Positions 32,804 through 46,770 of a stretch of DNA of 64,000 nt are shown here, one piece after another. Under the pieces are notes generated by a model. It was not told where the DNA came from and did not search any database. It was given only the letters and a program-made list of their open reading frames with translations. This DNA comes from Bugula neritina (taxonomy: Eukaryota; Bryozoa; Gymnolaemata; Cheilostomatida; Bugulidae). Numbering within the stretch: the stretch's first letter is position 1; each line of letters starts with the position of its first letter. The stretch is from positions 1 through 64,000 of the forward strand of contig CAXIUT010000303.1 in assembly GCA_964035545.1 (NCBI GenBank), given 5' to 3'. Both the position numbers and the translations under genes were made by a program.

Positions 32804-34077
32804 ATGAAGAATCATACATGGTAGTGTCCTTTTGACTAAAAATAAATCAAACTTATTTATCCTGCCTTCGATGAACAAAAACTAAGAATCTTTCTTGATA
32901 ATCCTAAATTTGACTGCAGTTTGGGGTGCATGTTTGGAAGTTTCATCGGAGATTCCCTAGGATCTTTTCTAGAATTTGCTTAACATGTAACTCCGAATCT
33001 AGTTGACTAAGGTATAAATTTATCTAGTTAGCTATGTAGATGCCACCAGGAGGACCATTTAATATTCGAGCGGGCCAGATAACAGATGACTCCGAAATGA
33101 GTTTTCATCTTTTATAGGCTCTTCGTCATTTTAAATTTTAAAAGAACTTTGATGAACAATTCAATGATTTAGTTATAAAGATCGCTCATGAGTATGTTAA
33201 GTGGAAGTAATCTGGTCCTTTTGATATTGGAATTACATGTAAAAACGGCATTAAAGTACTATCGAAGTATTAATATTTATCGAAGTAAGGATAAAATTAA
33301 AAGAAATAAGGACTCAAACAGATGTATTAAAAAATATATTAAATAAATCATAAAAGTCAAAGCAATGGTTCTCTTATGAGAATTACTCCTCTTGCTTTTT
33401 TTATCACTATTCTTTGCACTATTTCCCCTTTCCCCTCAAACTCCTTTTACAAAAATTGATGAGCTCATAAAAGGTACTATAGTTAAAATATAGATGAAAC
33501 AAGATTATTACATCCAAATTAAATGCTAATAAAATCATCAAAGCATTGGATAAGAACTCTATTTTTGATAATTCATCGTAAAGATAATAATTAATTGAAA
33601 AGTATATATTTGAAATCAATAACTGATGCTAAGAAAAAGATGTAGGAATGGACAAAAGAAGTATAGACATAACAACCTATGAACGGATAGAAAAATAAAG
33701 GGTGGGCAAAGATAGCTTGGAGCTATGGTATGAGATAATTCAAAGATATCATTAGAATTCAGGAATTAAATACTAGCTTTAAATTAGATGAATTTCATTA
33801 CATGAAAGTCATGAAAAGTATACTACAAAGGGGAGGAGATACAGATACTAATGCTGCTATTGTTGGAGGAATGATCGGAGCCATCGTTGGATTTAAAAAT
33901 TTGCCTAGAATATATCTAAAAAAGATGTTATCCTTAAATTTTAATAATAAATCATTAAAAAGAGGTCATGATAGACCTTAGTTCTATGAACCTCGAAGCG
34001 CCTTTATAAAAGCTTATCAGTTATTTGAAAAAGTACATTTACATTAAAAAAAAATCCAAAATCAAGCAAAAATTTGA
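32804..34077 (+). CDS. ADP-ribosylglycohydrolase (ARH/DraG family)
   Basis: About 411 codons. Hydrolase that removes ADP-ribose from proteins or ADP-ribose derivatives using two magnesium ions. Metal motifs: GCMFGSFIGDSLGS near residue 45, AGQITDDSEMS, SNGSLMRITPLAFF (invariant NGSLMRI), and the C-terminal RGGDTDTNAAIVGGMIGA. Two 20-nt introns at 33012-33031 and 33474-33493. The frame is broken by one extra base in the T run at about 33396-33402, right after the LMRITPLAF motif; deleting one T restores a natural sequence. An insertion of low-complexity Lys/Glu precedes the NGS motif. Convergent with GAPDH, 49 bp between stops. Confidence 0.87.
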
Positions 34078-34126
34078 TTTATAACTCTATTTATAATAAC
34101 CAAATATGATTATTTATGAACAAATA

Positions 34127-35160
<1,034 letters not shown>

Positions 35161-35459
35161 TTTTATTTCTAATGTAATAGATATGCTCTTTAAAATTTAT
35201 ATTACGTTTGTATGTTATTATTCTAGAAAACAATATATTTTATCATACCTATAGAACATAATATATTCGAAAGAATATTGCTCCAGATCCGATATCATGT
35301 CAAACATTCAAGTATGATACAACTGCTGATCGAATACAATATCATTTGTCACTCAAAATATTTCTGGTGTGATGAACGGATTCTTCCATAATAGGAAGCT
35401 GTAGAAAAATTAAATAAAGTTCTCTAAAATTAACAAACATGATTTATAGAATACTATCA

Positions 35460-36621
35460 TCATAAAAGCTGGTTTGGCAAAATAAAACTAATGTACATTG
35501 GATTCGAAGATCCTGTTCCCATCATTGGAGCCATATATCCAAAGAAATTTCCATAACCTGATGGATATGAAACTTGACTTGTCGACTGTTGAGTTGCTTC
35601 TGTAAAATGTGGTACCACTGGCTATCTTATTTCAAGAGAATTCTAAACTTCGATTTGCTAGTTTTCTTCTAAAATACGAACATTCAAAGGAGAAGGCATT
35701 TATATTTATTCTTACTGTACTTCTTCAAGTAAAAGTCTGTTCAGACAAACTCTAACTAATCTTTTTTAAGTCAGAGGTCCAGATATCTTTCTTTGGCGAA
35801 TCATAAGAAGGTTAAATCTATTTTTTAGTGCATTTTATGTCCTTCCTTCCATGAACTTAGAAATTTCAGACCACTTTTTAAACCCTTCTAACTCAAGGAC
35901 ATACTAAAGCAGCTTTCTATCTTCTTATAGATTCCATGGTCCTTTTTGAATTTTAGGATTAAGGAAACAATTCCAATGTTATCTACATTGTTTTGCAGTC
36001 CTAAACACTTTAGCTTTTGAAGTGTTTCTCTAATAAAGCTTTTAAGAAATCAATTTCCAGTTCATTTTGTTGTCAGTCACAATCTAATTAAGAAGTTTCG
36101 ACTCCATTTTAGACCATTTATGAGACACTAGCCTTACTTTTTTGAGACTAAGCCATCTGAACTTGCATTTTTGCCAAGAAGAACCAGAAATCATACTGGA
36201 TATTAAAGTCCAATCTTCCTTCACCTAAATAAAATAGTTGTTACTAAATCTGAGAAGTGAGCAAGTTCTTAGAGTTCTAGCCTCTTTGAGACAAGCCAAA
36301 CTAAGAGACTGATATCATCATTGTTCCAATTCTTCTTGATTTTTCTATTTCTAATCATTCTAATTAGTAACTTTTTTACTTATTGACTCGGCGTTCAGCT
36401 ATCTAAACTACCTCAGGCTTATGTTAGATTTTAAAGTCCTTCATTTTATCACAGTACTCTTCAACACAAGTAGGTACAGTAGCTACACTTTCCTCAGAAA
36501 TTCTTCCAACAAACTCCTTCAGTCTTTCCAAAGAAACATGAAGATCATCGATTTTCTCTTCACTAATCAATCTCTCTTCTTCTTAATATTCTCCAGAAGA
36601 TTCCTACTAAGAGCTAATCAT
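35460..36621 (-). CDS. Myb-repeat DNA-binding protein, copy 1
   Basis: 373 residues with at least two Myb/SANT repeats: KKNWNNDDISLLVWLV, then KWSKMESKLLNQIV ... QHWNCFLNP, then the clearest repeat KGPWNLEEDRKLLEYV ... WSEISKFMEGRTENALKNRFN (about residues 215-270). The multi-repeat layout recalls SNAPC4 or c-Myb-type factors; a nuclear transcription role is likely. Two 20-nt introns at 36225-36244 and 36360-36379. The C-terminus is rich in Gln, Pro and Ser. Same length as copy 2; amino-acid differences are few. Confidence 0.87.
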
Positions 36622-37821
36622 TTCTTCTTAGTTCTTCTTTTAGATCAACTACACTCTTTTTCTTTAAATCCTTCTCATGTAAATCAGATAATAAAACAAT
36701 TTTCTGAAAGAAGCATTCTCCATTTAAAAAACTTTAACTTTCTTTGAGCAAGCTTTGAAAATAGAGAAATAACTATGAAAGAAGCTTTTTTATTTTCTTT
36801 TAGAAGATAAACAACAGTGAGAGTTTAAGCCTCTTTTTTGAAATCTCAACCAAATTGCAAAAAACAGAAAAGCAGCTTCAATTATTCCTAGTCTTCTACT
36901 CAAATCTAATTTATCTTTCAAACAAACCTAAGCTTTTAGAACCGCTGAAAAACTTTTCTTTTTTGGAGAAAAAAATTCTTATCCGCCATAGATAAAACAA
37001 CACTTTCTTTTCACTAATCATTAATAGAACGATTTTGAAGAAAAATATAATAAGCAAATTTTAGTTCATTTTATACTGAACTTATATGGCAAGTACGGTT
37101 CAATCTCTTTATCAACAGAATTTCTTCCATATATCATGCATTCAGGATAATTTCTCGAATTCTCCGAAAAGACTCTGCATTCTCAAAAAAGAACTGCAAT
37201 AAAGTTTAGAAACTTATATAAAGCAGAATAATTGAAAATACTTTGGGTGGTTTATTTTAGCAACATCATTGATGAGTAATAGGACCTATTAATAAGTTAT
37301 ACATTCTGCTTCTTATCTTCAGCTATCAACTAAAGGTAAGAAATAGTTTCAGGAATAGAATAAGTTCTAAGTGTTTCTTATCGATAAAGTTAGCTCAGAC
37401 GATTATCTATTTCCCTCTAAAAATAGAAAATCTTTTACTTAATTTGAACCTAAGTTGCTAAAAGGGAGATAAATCATACTAGAAGGAACTCCATTGATTT
37501 GTCATAATTTTTAATGGCAAAGAGAATCATTTTTAGTTCTCAATTTAAAATATAATAAGGATGCAATGAGTTCGTAGCTAGCAATTAAGCTAATAAATTT
37601 TTCAACTTGTCAAAGTACTATCTTCTAAAAGCAGTTTAATTTAAACTACTTGAGTTATTATTCGATGTAGTTTCATTCATTTGATAAGGTTTGTGAAGTT
37701 ATTCTAAATAGTTGCGGCCTGTGATTAATATTAATTCAATTTCAAAAACTAACATATAAAACTATATCAAAACTATTTTTTAATTATTAGGTAATAGGAA
37801 GAATTTATCAACAAATAAAGA
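36622..37821. pseudogene. Gap between Myb and ARF-GEF, possible decayed gene (copy 1)
   Basis: About 1.2 kb where the minus strand has short open frames, e.g. starting MNETTSNNNSSSLN near 37660 and a helical stretch (INNRLSELYRQETL) reachable by a 22-nt intron-like GT...AG. A TGA interrupts the latter in this copy (at TTT TGA near 37190) where copy 2 has GGA, while copy 2 carries a TGA in the first segment where this copy has TAA. DNA divergence between copies is higher here than in the flanking genes. A small relic gene is possible; no function can be given. Confidence 0.35.
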
Positions 37822-40800
37822 TCATTGGGTTCTAAATAACATCTCAACTATTTATTTTAACTGTTTATTTATTCCTTTCCATGATTAGGCAGAGTTCTAG
37901 CAGCCTTAGCAAAAAGTACAACGAGTGCAGTAGACTCTGTTTCCCATCAGGTTAAGACATTCTTTTAACAATCTTTCTGTCAATCCTATCTTTTTTATTG
38001 ATTATCCTCCAATAATAACTATTTGTCCCAGTAAAATATCATTAACTAGTTTTCTGAAGAACATTCCCATTCTCTATCGTTCATAGTCTTTGACTAAAGG
38101 TTCTTTGACTGCTTCACTGAGGATGGTTTCTTTTAGATTATCTAGAATGAAGAAGAAATGTCTAAATTTTAATATTTGTACCTGAAGTATTCTTTGTAAT
38201 AGATTTGATCGAATTCTATGAGTTTGAAATAGATCTTACTTCTAAAGGCAAGTATTTCATATTGATGTCTGATCAATCCAGGCAGAAACTTTTGTTCGCC
38301 ATAAAATCCATTTTTCCAAAGGTTGTTTCTGAGTTATAGATCATCATTCAAATCTGAAACAAAGTTATAAATCGGTGTTAGCTCTTTTAAAAGATTCAAA
38401 TAAATCTAAGTATCAAACTAATTACTTTTTCAGTTATGCTTTAAGGATACTTTTGAAAAATAGTTTGCATTTTATTGAGAAAAGTTTGTAAAGCAAAACA
38501 CTTAGCTTCATGATTACTTTCAAGTAAATCTTTACTACGATTCCATGATTCAACTGAAGACAACTAAATAGGTAGAGTTTTCTTTAGAAGACTTTGTACA
38601 AAACAAAGATAAACCTACCAATCACATTCTTCAAAATTAGGGGCTATCTTTTATAAAAGTTGATTCATTGCCTTCAAGCTGAGTTCTATCAATAAAATAA
38701 GAGAATGATTGAGTATACAGTTCTCATATATCTTAAACACATCTTAAAGAAACAATCTAAAGTCAGAGTAGTAAAGAACGATGAGTTCATTGATTGATCT
38801 AAAGAGTTCAGTGAAGGAAAAGTTCAACCATTTTTAGAGTTATTCTTTTTTCAAAGGTTTTGATTGAGAAGTATAGGTGATTTATTCGAAAGCTGGTCTT
38901 AAGACTCCTTGTAATACCATTTTCCAAAACTCATATCTAAATAACTTGCCATACTTCATCAGAATATCAAATAAAGTTTTGATAGCTGGCTATTGAATTT
39001 TACTTCTTGAGTCTCCACACATTGGAAAGATGATATTTAGTAAAGGCAAAAAGATAGTTTGCCAGAAGTTAATATCAGCTTGTTTATTTTATTATGAGTC
39101 AATACTTTTATCAAGGTTGATAGATAATTGATGATGATAGTATTCAATTATTGACTGAACTATTTGTAGACATCCTAGTCCATAGCTCTATTCTCTTTAT
39201 CTAGTTAACTTGGATAAGATTTGTACAATATCATTGTAGTTTTATTCAAGATTTAATATACTGAACTTACTTTAATGTATCTTTTTTATTATTCCATAAG
39301 CTTTTTACTTTATGACTTGATCTTCTTATTCTTAAAAACAATAACTAATCACTGATAAAATATTTTTCCATCCAGTTTTCAATGATTGATGATGATTACT
39401 AACAAAATAACTAAGAGATCCAACCATTAGTTCTTTTACAGCATAAGATTTCGAAGAGATAAAGATTTATTCGAAAGGTTTGAAGTATTATTTTTGGAGA
39501 TTGATCAGATCTTTTCTTTTTAAGAACTTAGTTACTATTTGTTTAAGAAAGTCAGCTGCAAACAAAGAAACTTTTTCATTTTTATGTCTTCCTAATTAGA
39601 TATAGTAATCTCTTAACTAACTCCATATAATATTAAGAATTTCAAGACTTCTATTAGCATTCAACTCTAACACTTCATTGATCTTTTCCAAACAAAATGA
39701 ACTACCAGTATCACTAGTTTCATCTCTACTGACATTTAGTAAAGCTCTTAAAAAGCTGATCAAATTATTGAGTTGTAATTTTGATGTCTTTTGAATCAAG
39801 TGCTAGATATAAGAGTCAAATAAGAAACATTTGTTCTAAATAAGAGTGATAGCTGTTTGCTTTTTACCTCCTCCTTGATCTTTTCGAATAGACTTAGAAC
39901 GATTGAATCTTCCAATAAGAAAAATAACAGTTTTCCATTGTTCATTGATATGCTATGAAAACTTACGTGTCCATTCAAACATAGCTTCCATCAGTAAATA
40001 CTTTTTTCCAACTGTTGATCTTTGCATTTCTTCCCAAACTTTTTATATTCCTCTTTCGATTATTTTAGGTACCATATATTAATGTCCTAGTTTTAAAGCT
40101 GACTCTAAAAACTCTAGACACTTGATTGTTTCTTATTTGTCTCTTTCTTCAAGATCTTTAATCTTCCAGCAAAGCATATCTATAATCTGAGAAACAAATT
40201 CTTCAACAAATATTGGAAGAGGATAAAGATGAGAATGAGATAATTCTTGAATTGGTCCTTCTTCTAAAGTTTATATAATTTCAAGAGCTTATCTTTACTG
40301 ATCTTTAAGGTAAATTTATTGTGCCTTTTTAGGATTAGTGTTAAAAGCTATGTTGACTTCCATTTCTTTGAGTTTTTAGTGAACTCCTAAAGGCTTTTTT
40401 TGAACACTATTATAAATATTTTACAAAAACTAAGGATGAAACTAAACATCAGGACCTCCATTCATTCCTTTGGATAGTTTAGAAAATGAAGCTAAATTCA
40501 TTTTTTCTACAACTTGAGGATTGTGAAGATTGCTTTGTAGCATCATGAGAAGATAGGAAAAAGAATAGACTGCATCTGAATTAGCAAAAGTAGTATTGTT
40601 TTCTTTATTTTGTTCAAAGAAAGTAACTCCAAAAGTATCAATAATTCTGTCAACTACTTGAGACTATCCAGGTAAAGTAAAACTTTTCAATATTATTCTC
40701 ATAGCTTCATCTAGAGGTTAGTTTTTTAAATTCATTTGACCAATGTAATGTTTTCTTATTTTACCTGCATACTCGTCTATATCTCCAATGAGTTGACCAA

Positions 40801-42614
40801 TATTGGTTAAGTTAAGTATTTTAAGATTTTAATGAATGTATTTTGCTAGTTATTAAGGTTATTTAGGAAAGAGTCCTTCATTGACTAACTTTTTTGTTAC
40901 CTTTAAAGGTTTTTCAGCTTTATTAAATCTCTAAACACTATTTCTAACTATATTTAGTTTATTTTTCTCAACAACTAACTTTTAAGCTTATAATCTAGGC
41001 ATTTTTCTATCAGTTTCTTGTAAAAACTTCAATAAAGTCAGACATAACTCCATTGATGTTTTTCTACCATGAATATCTTCTGGAGGAGGTATTGATATTC
41101 CTTAAGGAAGAGTAATACCAATATAAACTTGTCTAATAGCATCAATTAATTATCTAGCAACATCAGAATGATCTGGTGAACAATCAAGAGTCATTATAAT
41201 ATCAAAAAGAAGACGATTATTTATTAGCTATTTGATAAATTTAAGTATCTAATCTCTAATATGGTTTGATGTGATGAAGTAAGTAAGTTTTCTAGCAAAT
41301 ATTTTCAAAATGACTTCAGTTTAATCCAAAAATATTCTCATTTGAAGAAACTTTCTCAAAGCAGCCATACAAGGTAAGAAAGCTTCAGATTCAGAATATA
41401 TATTAACCATCACGTATCTTACTAGTATCCTTAACTCTAAATACATTTTAGGACTCAACTTATCAACTATTTTTTTCAATTAAGAAGTCATCAATACGAA
41501 TATTTCAGAAAAACAAACTCTCTTTTTGACTTCAGCTAAAGTCAAATATCTTTGGAACAATCTGAAGATACAGATAATATGATCTTCAAATACTTTGAAA
41601 GATCTTTATTCTTCTCCAATAAACTTTTCTAAAGATACTTAATAAAGATAGTTTTACATATTTAATCAGCCACAGTTTGTTTGCATTAATAAGAACAAAC
41701 TGGCAATCGATTGACTGAACAATAAAACCCTGCAGCTCTTCTACAATTAGTACACCATCCAAATTTACCAGCCACTATTCCTTTTTCATTGATTTATTGA
41801 CTCTTTTTGAGTTGAAATGTTTCCAAACTAAACTAAGGAGGAATAATGGGATAATCTCTTACTTCTAATCTTTTTTCAATATCAATTCTAATAGCAACTG
41901 CATCTGCAATAGTTTGTCCATATTTGTGAGTTAAACTTCTCACTGATATACAGTTGTCATCATTTAAAAACTTTTGATCATGTACTTCTCTGTATGATTA
42001 TAAAGAGTGTCTGAACATTTACAAGAAAATAGATTTTACCATTTTTTATTCTTCTTAAAGACGAATACTAGCCATACAATCGAGAAGATAGTCAAAAATT
42101 TTAGGTAAAAGTTGAATAGAAATACTGTTTTGATCTAATCTCCAAATCAGACTAATAGATTTAGCTACAATCAAATTTAGACCATCATCTTTTTCTCCTA
42201 AATTAATCACAGTTTCAATGTATATTTCTTTGAAGGACTTATTTCCATAGTCATCAAATGACAATAACAAAAACTCTTTATGTTCATCCTTCAGTAACTT
42301 AAGACTTCCCCAAAGATCTTCATTAGGTGATATCAAATTATAAGAAAACATTTTTTGAACAGCTGCTATGACTGGAGGATATATTTTCGGAGTCTTGCTT
42401 CCTAACAATACGATCATGACTAGTAAGTAGTTAGCTGGTTCTATTCGTCCGTAAACTTATTTAGATAAAAAATCTTGATAGTATTAGAAGTACTTTCAAC
42501 AGTGTCAATGAGTTCTTTGATTATGTTGTATTTCTTGATTCCTATTTTTTTGACTCTTCTGAAGATATCTGTCAAAGTTTCCATGTAGATTTGAAAATAA
42601 TCTTATCCTGACAT
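37822..42614 (-). CDS. BIG/Sec7-type ARF guanine nucleotide exchange factor, copy 1
   Basis: 1570 residues, very similar to copy 2 (same length, same four 20-nt introns, e.g. 42474-42493). DCB/HUS region at the N-terminus, a Sec7 domain around residues 600-790 (LPGESQVVDRIIDTFG; FSYLLMMLQSNLHNP), and a long HDS region. The catalytic Glu of LPGESQ is encoded by TAG (complement of 40665-40667). Sec7 proteins load GTP on ARF GTPases for Golgi/TGN vesicle budding. The start codon is 42 bp from the terminal telomere, one of the shortest possible promoter regions. Confidence 0.93.
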
Positions 42615-42655
42615 TTTGATATTCTTAAATAAGTTAATAATGTAAGACTTTAATA

Positions 42656-42730
42656 GGGGTTGGGGTTGGGGTTGGGGTTGGGGTTGGGGTTGGGGTTGGG
42701 GTTGGGGTTGGGGTTGGGGTTGGGGTTGGG
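42656..42730. repeat. Right telomere of first chromosome (G4T2)
   Basis: At least 75 bp of pure GGGGTT repeats running into the N gap, oriented as a right chromosome end. Together with the left telomere at position 1 it delimits the first contig. Confidence 0.95.
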
Positions 42731-42930
42731 NNNNNNNNNNNNNNNNNNNNNNNNNNNNNNNNNNNNNNNNNNNNNNNNNNNNNNNNNNNNNNNNNNNNNN
42801 NNNNNNNNNNNNNNNNNNNNNNNNNNNNNNNNNNNNNNNNNNNNNNNNNNNNNNNNNNNNNNNNNNNNNNNNNNNNNNNNNNNNNNNNNNNNNNNNNNNN
42901 NNNNNNNNNNNNNNNNNNNNNNNNNNNNNN
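42731..42930. other. Assembly gap of 200 N
   Basis: Exactly 200 N between a G4T2 tract and a C4A2 tract. The size suggests an arbitrary scaffolding gap joining two chromosome ends, not measured sequence. Confidence 0.98.
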
Positions 42931-43005
42931 CCCAACCCCAACCCCAACCCCAACCCCAACCCCAACCCCAACCCCAACCCCAACCCCAACCCCAACCCCA
43001 ACCCC
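42931..43005. repeat. Left telomere of second chromosome (C4A2)
   Basis: 75 bp of pure CCCCAA repeats after the N gap, in left-end orientation, followed by unique AT-rich sequence. Marks the start of a second macronuclear chromosome that continues past the window. Confidence 0.95.
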
Positions 43006-43189
43006 TTTATTTAATTCTTCAAGATAAATATTTTTTCAATGTTCTTTTAATAATTATTAGATATAATACTTGCGATCTTTCAAAATAATAATCATAGCTT
43101 ATGTTATTCAATATATATTTCACTTTGATTGTCATTTTTGAATTAAAATCTATTAATATACTATCATCAGAATAAGAAGGTATCCGAAT

Positions 43190-43738
43190 TCAATCATCAA
43201 GATAAGGATAATTAAGACTCATTTTCCTACAATACTTGATGGCCTTAAGGACATCATCTTCAAACATTTAGCTTTCAATCTATGAAGGCGCTTCTAAGAT
43301 CAAATTTCTTTCCTAAGCCACGATTACTATGCATTGATGAAGATTTTTTATTTTGGCATTTTTTATCTCAATATACTTTTGTATATCTCTAACTAATTTT
43401 GAAATAGTACATACTTCTATTCTTTTTTAGTCTTATTTATCAATAGATTTCCAACATAAAAATCTCTAGTTCATGGATAGATAAACAAATTTTGTTTTAG
43501 AGTTGCAATTTTTTGAATATTTAGTCATTAGATAACCTTTCTTAAGATCTTTTATTATTTAATTTTATTCCATTTAAGAAAGCTAATCGTTTTTTAACTT
43601 TGATAGTGTTGTAAACTTTAATCCCTTTTGTGTTTCTTCAAGATTCTATTTGAGAGCTTTGTTGATTAAATTTCGTATGACTGTTAAATTACTATTGATT
43701 CTTCTCTGTTCAGAGGTAACTATAGTCCCTTTCTTCAT
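43190..43738 (-). CDS. Small PH-like domain protein
   Basis: 182 residues, intronless. N-terminal 65 residues are helical; the rest resembles a pleckstrin-homology fold: KGYLMTKYSKNCNSKTKFVYLS (beta-1/beta-2 with Gly-x-Leu), NERFLCWKSIDK, and a C-terminal helix (MFEDDVLKAIKYCRKMS) in the position of the PH alpha helix. Lipid binding cannot be judged. First gene on the second chromosome, with its 3' end toward the telomere. Confidence 0.6.
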
Positions 43739-44379
43739 CTATTTGATACTTGAAATAAATATCGATTTATTAGCTTTAATATTTAAAACATCAATAAAAT
43801 AACATTTATATATATTACCATCAATAGATAAAAATAGAGATAAATAATATCGAATAATGATTATTTTAGATCTAACAACTTTAAAGCTAGAAATCAAAAA
43901 AAAAATCTCATAATATCAGAATATATAGAATTTTTTATTCAGAACAGAGAGATTTTTGTTTAAAAAAAATTAACTTAATTTTAGCTTTAAATCATATGTT
44001 TATCATCTCTGACTTTGAAATTAATTTCTTTGAGACGAAAAATACAATTAATCTCGAATTTTAAAAGCTGTAATTGAAATCTCTTTAAAATAAGAACAAA
44101 GTCAAAAATGAAAATAAGATTTAAGAACAAAAATACAAATATCGATAGTTACTGAAGCATATTTCGATCAAAATAGCTCTTAAAATTGAAAATTTAAAAG
44201 ATAGAAAATCATTATTAAAAACAATGTGGCTTAACTTCTTTAATTTTTATCAAAAATGATTTCTCTCACACAAATATTAACTATATTCATTAATCTTTGT
44301 AATATTACTATTATTTTCTTAACAATTGTAGAAATACATAATTCTTCAATGATATTTGATAATCATTATTTATCAAGTG
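43739..44379. other. Intergenic region, AT-rich
   Basis: 641 bp between divergent genes (start 43738 on minus, 44380 on plus). It is unusually long for this window. TGA codons are frequent in all frames; I see no gene, RNA or repeat. Confidence 0.55.
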
Positions 44380-45942
44380 ATGGACAGTAATTCACTTTCA
44401 GAAGAAACCTTCTTTGAAATTGATTAAGTTGTCTGGGCAAAAGTTAAAGGTTACCCATGGTGGCCAGCTTATGTAAGTATTAGAGTATGTAGATCGATTA
44501 AATCGTCGAAGATCCTAACAAGGATAATCCGGATTTTACAGTTTATTTCTTTGGAGATAACTCTCAGTATGTCTATCAAAAAGGTTAGTATTACAATCAG
44601 TTCTTCTAAAATCAAAAAATTTGAAGACTTCTACAATGAATTTTACCCTTATGCCAAGACGGATCGGAAATTGATGATGTCGATCCGATAAGCAGAAGAA
44701 AGACTAAGAGAAAATTTTCAAAACGTCTAAGTTTTTGAAGAAATAAGGAATGAACTGAAGACTCAGAATGAAAGCAACTTGATGCGAAGGCTATCTCTCA
44801 ATGAATCTGAGTAATATCAATTTTAGTCGAATTTACTAAAACTAAGTACTCAAAGAATAATATAGAAATGACTAAGACAAGCATGAGTCTAAGGAGGAAG
44901 GAAAATGTTGTTCAAAGTGAATAAATTCTAATTAAAAGGTAGTAATCTATAGAATAGCGAAATAAGTATTATATATATTATTGAGATAAAAAAATATGAT
45001 GATAAAACAAGAAAATATAAAAGATATATATTATAAAAACATATTAAAACCATCTTTTTCAGAATAGAACATTGTTAAAATGGAATAAGAAGAAAATTTA
45101 TAGCAAAAAAATCCTTAAGAACTTAAAATTAAAGAAATTGTAAATTTAGAGGATAAAATTCCATCTATTGATAAATCAAATCAAGATAAAGTTAAGAAAA
45201 AAAGAGGAAGACCTAGAAAGACTCAAATTATCTAACCTGAATAAAATGAATTACCTTTAACTCGAATATAACCTAAAAAGAAAATGATTCATAAAGATAG
45301 TTAAATATCTGAATCAAAGTCATTGTCTATGCATTTCAATATCAAGAGTAAGAATAAAAAGGTAAGATAATTGAATCAAAAGATCATAGAAGATATTAAA
45401 TAGGTTTTGAATAACAGAACAGAACTAATTGAATATCTCAAACATATCAAAATAACTCCTGAAAATGTTTAATAAATCCTTAAATTAAATGTAGCCAAGA
45501 TTTTGTTGTCTAAAAGAGTGAATTAATAAGTCAAAAATATGCTTGAATAATTTGAAAGTTGTCTTTTTGCTAAATATCACCTAGAAAATCCTAAAAATAT
45601 TTAAAATTAACTAAATTTATCAAGACAAATCAATTCTTAACTGAAATTCAAGAATGTTTTGGAAAGTAGTGAAAAATTATCCATTCAAATCAGAAAAAGT
45701 ACAGTTCATAGACTTGAAAATCATTTGCTTGACTCTTCCGAACCAATGATAAATGCTAAATAGATAGCAGTTCTGATCGAATCCTACTTGGAGCAAATAG
45801 ATAACACAATTGGACTTAAGTATAGACAGATTGCACACAAAATTTTAACCAATATCATGGTATTTTTATATTATATTAGAACAAAAAAGAAACAGCAGGA
45901 GAGATTGTTGATAAACTTAGTAAGGATTCTTATGATGTATGA
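44380..45942 (+). CDS. PWWP / AT-hook / TFIIS-like chromatin protein
   Basis: 486 residues after removal of five introns (44473-44492, 44567-44588 of 22 nt, 44846-44865, 44966-44985, 45860-45879). N-terminal PWWP domain (VVWAKVKGYPWWPAYID ... VYFFGDNSHITI, residues 17-65), a methyl-histone/DNA reader. An AT-hook (KKKRGRPRKT) lies near residue 248. The C-terminal third has a helical domain and a segment resembling the TFIIS central (M) domain (LEQIDNTIGLKYRQIAHKILTNIMNKKETAGEIV). The order is reminiscent of LEDGF/HRP2 elongation factors. Ignoring the intron at 44966 would wrongly split it into two genes. Confidence 0.82.
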
Positions 45943-45984
45943 AAAATATCTAAAATGTATTGAATCATTTATCATATTAATCTT

Positions 45985-46488
45985 TCAAAGAAGGCTCTGC
46001 TTCTTATGAACATATTTCGACCATAGTTCAGGATTATCAATAACTTTTCCAATATAGTTAAAAGCAGCATAGTCTACTACATAGCCATCCATCTCATCAA
46101 TTGTGCTTCTACGAGAAATAAACTCTAAGTTTCTAGCTTTTTAATTTTTATTTATTTGCTTTAATGACTATGTTCTATAGCTGATACTTTTACTTTTCGA
46201 GGCTTATTTGTTTTGATTAAGAGGCACAAGAGATAGAGACTTCGATGATGGTACAATCTAACTTGCTTTCTGGATTAAGTTTATACGACTTATCGATTTA
46301 TTTTTGATTTTATTCGATACTCTTGAACCATTTAGTGAGTTTTCTATGCGAATAGTTTCAGTAAAACTAGGTCTTCTTTTACCAGGCCAGTCACTTCTAT
46401 TGAACTTCAAGAGTTCATTCTATTTTCTGTGAGAAAGAATGGTCAGAAGTTTAGAATTTGACTAAGCTTTTTGGTTAAATTTATTCAT
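45985..46488 (-). CDS. Hypothetical basic protein
   Basis: 167 residues, intronless. N-terminal two thirds are Lys/Ser/Asn-rich and disordered; the last 45 residues look conserved (EFISRRSTIDEMDGYVVDYAAFNYIGKVIDNPELW) and may form a docking segment. I do not recognise the family. Convergent with the PWWP gene (42 bp). Confidence 0.6.
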
Positions 46489-46770
46489 ATTATTATGAGT
46501 TAGTCTAATTCAATAAAATAATCAAAAAAAAGAGGAATTATTGAAAGGAAAAGAATTTTTCAATATTTTATTTAAATTATTTTTCTTGATGGTTTATCAA
46601 GGTCTATACTGACAAGTAATTGACTCCCAGAAGATTGATCAACTGAGGGCCACCCATATCAGAGATATTTTTGATCCATTATGACAAGTAATCTCATAAA
46701 GGAGGCTACATGCTTCGAATGGACCTTCAACTTTTAATTATAATTGATATAAATTTGAAACGAATTAAAA

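Noticed and set aside
42603-43088. Open frames across the N gap on both strands
   Set aside because: They consist of telomere repeats and Ns; there is no coding content.
46489-46770. Possible small RNA gene upstream of DNAAF11 (GC-richer patch near 46660)
   Set aside because: No cloverleaf or box motifs could be drawn; it is probably just the promoter region.
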